Source: Thermococci archaeon (GTDB lineage: Archaea > Methanobacteriota_B > Thermococci > Thermococcales > Thermococcaceae). From it: DNA of 6,143 nt. Each line of letters opens with the position of its first letter. Position 1 is the first letter of the stretch. Where the stretch lies: the NCBI GenBank assembly GCA_003663535.1, contig QMUE01000092.1, positions 1 through 6,143 of the forward strand, given 5' to 3'. This document shows positions 5,686 to 6,143 of this stretch, in pieces. Below the pieces are notes generated by a model, which was given only the letters and a program-made list of their open reading frames with translations, did no database searches and had not been told where the DNA came from. Position numbers and translations under genes: made by a program.

Positions 5686-6143
5686 AGAAAGCTCTCCAAC
5701 TTTTTGACTTTTTCAACGACTTCTATTGGGTTTTTTCCGAATATATATACACAAGGCTCTATTCCAAAGCCTCCTCTGTCAACAACGGCATCTAATGGGC
5801 CTTTCTTTTTAAATTCCTCTACAATAAGCCTAACAGTTTCATCTTCACTTCTTTCACTTTTTTCTATAACTCCGAATTTGAAACCGGCATTTTTCAGAGC
5901 TCTAAATATATTCTCATCGTATTTTATATTCAAGACGCTCCTGACATTAGGAAATACATTAGAGAGTGCTATTAAAACTCCTGCCATGTGTTCACTAGCA
6001 CCAAATTCTGGAGGTAATGCATAATCTTTATCTTTTACGTGGGTTATTCTCCCTGGAACAGCTGCTATGTCGTCGTTTTCTTTTGGATCTGGAAGAGAAT
6101 AGGCAAAATTACTTCTAATCTCTGGGATAAGCTGTAGAAGCCC
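5682..6143 (-). CDS. ThiN-domain protein (thiamine-phosphate synthase or ThiR-type regulator), 5' truncated
   Basis: The last 153 residues of a protein whose beginning lies beyond the window; the frame is open to base 6143. The fragment is a nearly complete ThiN domain: LIPEIRSNFAYSLP (5-18), DDIAAVPGRIT (24-34), FGASEHMAGVLIAL (47-60), LNIKYDENIFRALKNAGF (71-88), DAVVDRGGFGIEP (118-130), and a final helix of the NPIEVVEKVKKLE type. ThiN condenses HMP pyrophosphate with thiazole phosphate to give thiamine phosphate. In archaea it occurs fused behind the kinase ThiD, or behind a DNA-binding domain in ThiR regulators that respond to thiamine phosphates. The missing N-terminus decides which applies. 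The internal ATG at 5987 is not the real start, because the ThiN motifs continue upstream of it. The TGA overlaps the VanZ-like ATG, and yjbQ follows, so the operon joins two thiamine-phosphate-related families. Confidence 0.85.
   Translation of the reverse strand, partial: GLLQLIPEIRSNFAYSLPDPKENDDIAAVPGRITHVKDKDYALPPEFGASEHMAGVLIALSNVFPNVRSVLNIKYDENIFRALKNAGFKFGVIEKSERSEDETVRLIVEEFKKKGPLDAVVDRGGFGIEPCVYIFGKNPIEVVEKVKKLESFL

Noticed and set aside
5682..5987. Stand-alone 101-residue protein starting at ATG 5987
   Set aside because: The frame is open upstream to the window edge and encodes the first half of the ThiN domain, so this is an internal Met.
1..6143. CRISPR array, tRNA, rRNA or snoRNA-like gene
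   Set aside because: No regularly spaced direct repeats, cloverleaf or paired C/D boxes with correct spacing were seen by eye on either strand.

Overview
The window looks like chromosomal DNA from a hyperthermophilic euryarchaeon of the order Thermococcales (Thermococcus/Pyrococcus type). The reasons are the tail of an ADP-forming acyl-CoA synthetase beta subunit, an archaeal ThiN domain, a UPF0282 metallo-beta-lactamase (MBL) protein, A+T-rich genes with GGAGG/GGTGAT-type ribosome sites, TATA-box promoters sitting about 25 nt ahead of start codons, and oligo-T stretches after genes. The assignment comes from recognising protein families by eye; no search was run.

Layout. (1) 1-144, plus strand: 3' end of an ADP-forming acetyl-CoA synthetase beta subunit gene. 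(2) 145-387: a convergent gap with T-rich terminators and what looks like the decayed right end of an IS200/IS605-type element (tnpB tail plus 3' hairpin). (3) 388-3481, minus strand: a probable operon transcribed MFS transporter, then UPF0282 MBL hydrolase, then COG1237 MBL protein. Its promoter lies in the short divergent gap at 3482-3566. (4) 3567-4175, plus strand: a YgjP/DUF45 zinc metallopeptidase, apparently leaderless. (5) 4226-5001, plus strand: a PhnP-like MBL phosphodiesterase gene broken by a frameshift immediately before its HxHxDH metal motif. The break coincides with a perfect 18-bp palindrome. (6) 4998-6143, minus strand, tail-to-tail with region 5: a tight operon of a ThiN-domain protein (5' end cut off by the window), a small VanZ-like membrane protein and YjbQ.

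How the genes work together. The right-hand operon is the most coherent group. ThiN domains make or sense thiamine phosphate, and YjbQ proteins are associated with a secondary thiamine-phosphate synthase activity, so both soluble products point to thiamine phosphate chemistry with a small membrane protein between them. The left-hand operon pairs an efflux-type transporter with two MBL hydrolases of unknown substrate. Three different MBL subfamilies within 5 kb are probably coincidental.

I found no CRISPR array, tRNA, rRNA or complete mobile element. I did not find a clearly new multi-gene system. The strongest unusual signals are the palindrome-associated frameshift and the ThiN-VanZ-YjbQ gene order.
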